Shown: positions 4,151 to 6,686 of the stretch, one piece after another
How the letters are laid out: the number at the start of each line of letters is the position of its first letter
Position numbering within the stretch: position 1 is the first letter of the stretch
DNA from: Myxococcales bacterium UBA1238
GTDB lineage: Bacteria; Myxococcota_A; Bradymonadia; UBA7976; UBA1532
DNA length: 6,686 bases
Assembly (NCBI GenBank): GCA_002309015.1
Contig: DBWM01000024.1
Coordinates: 12,194-18,879, forward strand
Direction of reading: 5' to 3'
Notes under the pieces: model-generated
Told to the model about the DNA's origin: nothing
Databases searched by the model: none
What the model saw: only the letters and a program-made list of their open reading frames with translations
Made by a program: the position numbers and the translations under genes

Positions 4151-6686
4151 TTACTCGTCCTGGATGCACCGGATGGAGTAATGCATGTAGTCTTCGCTGA
4201 GCTTGCTTTCAAAGATTCCGGCATCGGACAATTCTACGTAATAGTGCACATCGTCGTTATTGGTGTCACTGGTCCAGAAATAGGCCTTCTCACCGTAGTC
4301 TTCATACCTTGCATTGTTGGTGCTCAAAGTATTTCCTGACTGCCAGCATGAGCCGACAGGGCGGGCGTCGAAGCCGAATTCATCCTTCCCCTGATTCTGA
4401 TGGGAGGTCCACAACCTGTCGGGGGCGATGTATGCAAGCAGGAGTTCGCTTTCGGTGGTGTGGCTTTCCACGTACCAGCTGAGCTTCTGGAAGTCGTATA
4501 CGCTGGGTAGACGCCATCCGGGAGGACAGAGGTTTGGGTATTGCGTTAAGTTCTGATTCGGATAGAGCCGGCCATCGTCAGAAGCACTGGCGTTGTACGG
4601 TGGCGGTTCACCCAACGTGTAACCGTAGGTCGGAGTTTCATGGTAGATGCTGATCCTGAGGTTGTCTGCCATCCAGGTCTGATCACCGATCTGCACGGTC
4701 CTGTAGTCGTTGCCACTGATATCCAGCATCTTGCCGTAGAGCATGCATTGCTGGCCATAGCGGCCTTCGGTGCATTGATCGCAGTTGTCACCCTTCCATC
4801 CCTCTTTGCAGGAGAGGCATTGGCCGCTGCCTGTCAGACCATCATCGCAAACGCCGTGCGCGCAGCTGCAGAGTCTGCAGGTCTTGCCATACCGCCCATG
4901 TTCACAGCCCGCATCTTTCAGGCAGCGCACCGAATAGGCGATGACTTCGTTGCCCTCCGCAAAGATGCCGGTCGACTGCGCGCCGATGTTCAGCACGTCA
5001 TTCCGATCGCCCCAGGGAGAGGCCTCGACATCGGACGACCAGAGGTAAAGCTCATCGGTGCTCAGGTAAAAGCCTGTATCGTCGATCCCGCTGAAGCTTG
5101 CAGGGAGCGCTCCAAATCCGAACTCATCGGTGCCCTGTAACGCCTGCCAGCCTTCGCTTTGACTGGCGAGCGCTGCCTGAACGCTTTCGCTCTGCCGGTG
5201 TTCCTCCACGTAGGCAAGGAGCATTTCCATCTCTTCCTTCGAGGGCAAATGCCAGCCTTCGGGGCAAAAACCATCGGCCAATATGGTCTCCCGGTTGTAA
5301 CGCAGGCCGTAAGTCGCATTCAGCGTGACGTAATCCTGCAGCTCCTCGTCGTAACCGTAGCAATGCGCATAGTCATCGGTCTCCCGGCGGTAGTTCTCTG
5401 CCATCCAGAGCTGGCTGCCGATGCTGACCAGCTGGTAGGTCTCTGTCTGATCGCCCCAGGTCTCGGTGAGCGTACATGCCTCAGCGCTGGCCTGATCATA
5501 GTGACCCCCAGGGCGGCTGCAGAAGATGTCACAGTTTTCACCATAGAAGCCGCCATGACACCGGTCGCACAGGGGATCGCCAAAGCCTTCATCACAGGCG
5601 CAAAGCCCCGTTCCCTCCACGCCGACGCTGACATGACCGTGAACGCAATTCAGCTCCCCGGCGAGGATTGAGCAGTCAGGCCCGTAGTAAGGGGATCCCT
5701 CTTCGCAGGAGAGGCAATGGCCGCTGCCCTCTACGCCGCTGTCGCAGGTCCCATGTTCGCAGGGACAGCGTTCGCAATAGGGGCCGTAGTAGCCGTCGGG
5801 GCATTCTTCATCGCGGACGCAGCGGATCGAATAATATCTAGACAGGGATCCCTCGACGAATTGGGGCGTGTCGGACGATGGTTCGATCGACATCGCGAAG
5901 TAATCGTTGTTGTCATCCTGGGTTGAAGTCCAGAAGTAGGCGTATTCTCCGAAGCCTTCAGCGTGCAGCGGCGAGGTTTTTGCATAGCCTGCAAGTCGCG
6001 CAGCAAAAAAGAAGTCATCTCCCTGATCTTTGAGGAGCGCCTTGTTAACCGTATCGCTCTTGCGATGGGTGTTTGCGTAGTCGATGAGTATCTGAAATTC
6101 ATCCCTGCTCGGCAGATGCCAGCCTGCGGGGCAGAAGTCTGCTTTGTGTGCATGGGATTGACTGTAAAGCAACCCGTAATCCTGTCGGTTGGCATTGTCT
6201 TCATTGGCATCAACATAGGTGCCGCTGGGTTTGCGGCGGTAATTCTCGGCCATCCAGGCCTTGCCGCCGATCATCACCGTGCGGTAGACGTTGCCCTCCT
6301 GGTCGGTCACCGTGCCGCTGTCGCAGTCCTCACCGTAGTAACCCTTGTCACAGATACTGCAGTGACCGTCCCCTCTAATGCCACCTCTGGCTACACCGTG
6401 AACGCTGCAGGTCACTTCCTGCTTGCAGTCCTGGCCAAACCATCCCTTGTAGCAGGATTTGCAATGACCGTTGCCATCGGGGCCCTCGTCGGGTACACCG
6501 TGAACGCCGCAGTACGTTTCCTGATCGCATTCAGGGCCAAACCATCCCGACTCGCAGAAGCTGCAATGTCCTTCATCTTCGGGATCCTGGCTGGGTGTAC
6601 CGTGAACGCTGCAGGTTGTTTCCTGATCGCAGCTCAGGCCAGACCATCCCGACTCACATAATTTGCAATGACCGTTGCCATCGGGG
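4151..6686 (-). CDS. FISUMP and EGF-like modular surface protein (5' end outside window)
   Basis: The frame is open from the window edge to TAA at 4153-4151, giving 844 visible residues; the start lies upstream of the window. A possible GTG at 6415 is only an internal Val (CSVHG context follows KQEVT). Order along the protein: four-Cys EGF-like modules (6686-6311); FISUMP domain 1 (about 6310-5810); EGF/laminin-like Cys modules (5809-5477); FISUMP 2 (5476-4916); Cys modules (4915-4745); FISUMP 3 (4744-4158). Each FISUMP domain has the hallmarks YRTVxIGxxxWMAxNxR near its start, CPxGW(H/R)LPS in the middle, then (F/L)WTS or LWSS, and a closing YS(I/V)RC. The paired Cys (CPxGW and IRC) probably form a disulfide. 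FISUMP domains typify secreted or surface proteins of Fibrobacter and relatives; a binding or adhesion role is inference. The C-terminus ends at the third domain with no sorting tail visible. Confidence 0.93.
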   Translation of the reverse strand, partial: PDGNGHCKLCESGWSGLSCDQETTCSVHGTPSQDPEDEGHCSFCESGWFGPECDQETYCGVHGVPDEGPDGNGHCKSCYKGWFGQDCKQEVTCSVHGVARGGIRGDGHCSICDKGYYGEDCDSGTVTDQEGNVYRTVMIGGKAWMAENYRRKPSGTYVDANEDNANRQDYGLLYSQSHAHKADFCPAGWHLPSRDEFQILIDYANTHRKSDTVNKALLKDQGDDFFFAARLAGYAKTSPLHAEGFGEYAYFWTSTQDDNNDYFAMSIEPSSDTPQFVEGSLSRYYSIRCVRDEECPDGYYGPYCERCPCEHGTCDSGVEGSGHCLSCEEGSPYYGPDCSILAGELNCVHGHVSVGVEGTGLCACDEGFGDPLCDRCHGGFYGENCDIFCSRPGGHYDQASAEACTLTETWGDQTETYQLVSIGSQLWMAENYRRETDDYAHCYGYDEELQDYVTLNATYGLRYNRETILADGFCPEGWHLPSKEEMEMLLAYVEEHRQSESVQAALASQSEGWQALQGTDEFGFGALPASFSGIDDTGFYLSTDELYLWSSDVEASPWGDRNDVLNIGAQSTGIFAEGNEVIAYSVRCLKDAGCEHGRYGKTCRLCSCAHGVCDDGLTGSGQCLSCKEGWKGDNCDQCTEGRYGQQCMLYGKMLDISGNDYRTVQIGDQTWMADNLRISIYHETPTYGYTLGEPPPYNASASDDGRLYPNQNLTQYPNLCPPGWRLPSVYDFQKLSWYVESHTTESELLLAYIAPDRLWTSHQNQGKDEFGFDARPVGSCWQSGNTLSTNNARYEDYGEKAYFWTSDTNNDDVHYYVELSDAGIFESKLSEDYMHYSIRCIQDE
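6365..6686 (-). repeat. 102-bp tandem repeats encoding EGF-like modules
   Basis: The His codon of the GHCxxC motif recurs at 6670, 6568, 6466 and 6364, an exact 102-bp (34-residue) period. Each unit reads GHCxxCxxGWxGxxC, then QE, CxVHG and an acidic Gly-rich stretch. That gives four Cys rather than the six of classical EGF. Bases 6662-6686 and 6458-6482 are identical over 25 bp although they are two units (204 bp) apart, so alternate copies are more alike than neighbours. The repeat continues past the window edge, so the copy number is unknown. Confidence 0.88.

Noticed and set aside
3957..4181. Short frames on both strands near the end of the FISUMP gene
   Set aside because: They overlap each other and the FISUMP stop, show no ribosome site of note, and derive from array sequence.
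6413..6415. GTG at 6415 as the start of the FISUMP/EGF protein
   Set aside because: The frame stays open to the window edge with in-register EGF-like modules upstream, so this codon is an internal Val.
5963..6661. Plus-strand 232-codon frame opposite the EGF repeats
   Set aside because: It is the antisense of the Cys-rich repeats, whose complement naturally gives hydrophobic Ala/Val runs. The minus strand carries the recognisable domains.

Overview
The window carries four minus-strand protein-coding genes (two of them cut by the window edges), one 480-base gene-free interval and one possible very small ORF. Reading in the direction of transcription (high to low coordinates): (1) a 5'-truncated gene, 6686..4151, encodes a long, probably secreted, modular protein. 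It has tandem four-cysteine EGF-like modules built on a 102-bp DNA repeat, then three FISUMP (Fibrobacter succinogenes major paralogous) domains separated by more EGF/laminin-like cysteine modules. (2) The 480-bp interval 3671..4150 contains an array of GATC-phased palindromic repeats. (3) A compact cluster follows: a helical DUF6261-like protein (3670..2963), an 808-residue exported ankyrin-repeat protein (2927..501), and the first 114 residues of a second exported ankyrin protein (344..1). The 35-bp gap between the first two genes, the shared strand, good Shine-Dalgarno sequences and the lack of a visible terminator suggest one operon.

Organism: FISUMP domains are known mainly from Fibrobacter and from gut or anaerobic Bacteroidota and related bacteria, and DUF6261 mainly from Bacteroidota. 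EGF-like modules and exported ankyrin proteins also occur in Myxococcota and Bradymonadota-type genomes. Sec signal peptides and extracellular modules fit a diderm bacterium. Base composition looks moderately GC-rich. I cannot fix the phylum from this window. No tRNA, rRNA, transposase or CRISPR array is visible.

The most unusual structure is the intergenic repeat array, which lies downstream of the FISUMP gene and upstream of the DUF6261-ankyrin cluster. From 3708 to 4016 there are 14 GATC sites where about one is expected by chance. From 3825 to 4016 they alternate in steps of 14-15 and 28-29 bp, giving a 42-44 bp tandem unit. The spacers form nested, mutually exclusive palindromes, including a hairpin with 27-bp arms and a 13-bp dyad (GTAYRGGGTRTAY) present three times. 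One pair of differences between dyad copies is compensatory. This could be a regulatory region (protein operator, methylation-sensitive switch or structured leader) or a dispersed palindromic repeat element. The sequence alone does not decide between these.

How the genes might work together is inference: the cluster supplies one cytoplasmic helical protein and at least two exported ankyrin scaffolds for protein-protein contacts. The upstream FISUMP/EGF protein looks like a separate surface or secreted product, with no evident functional link to the cluster.
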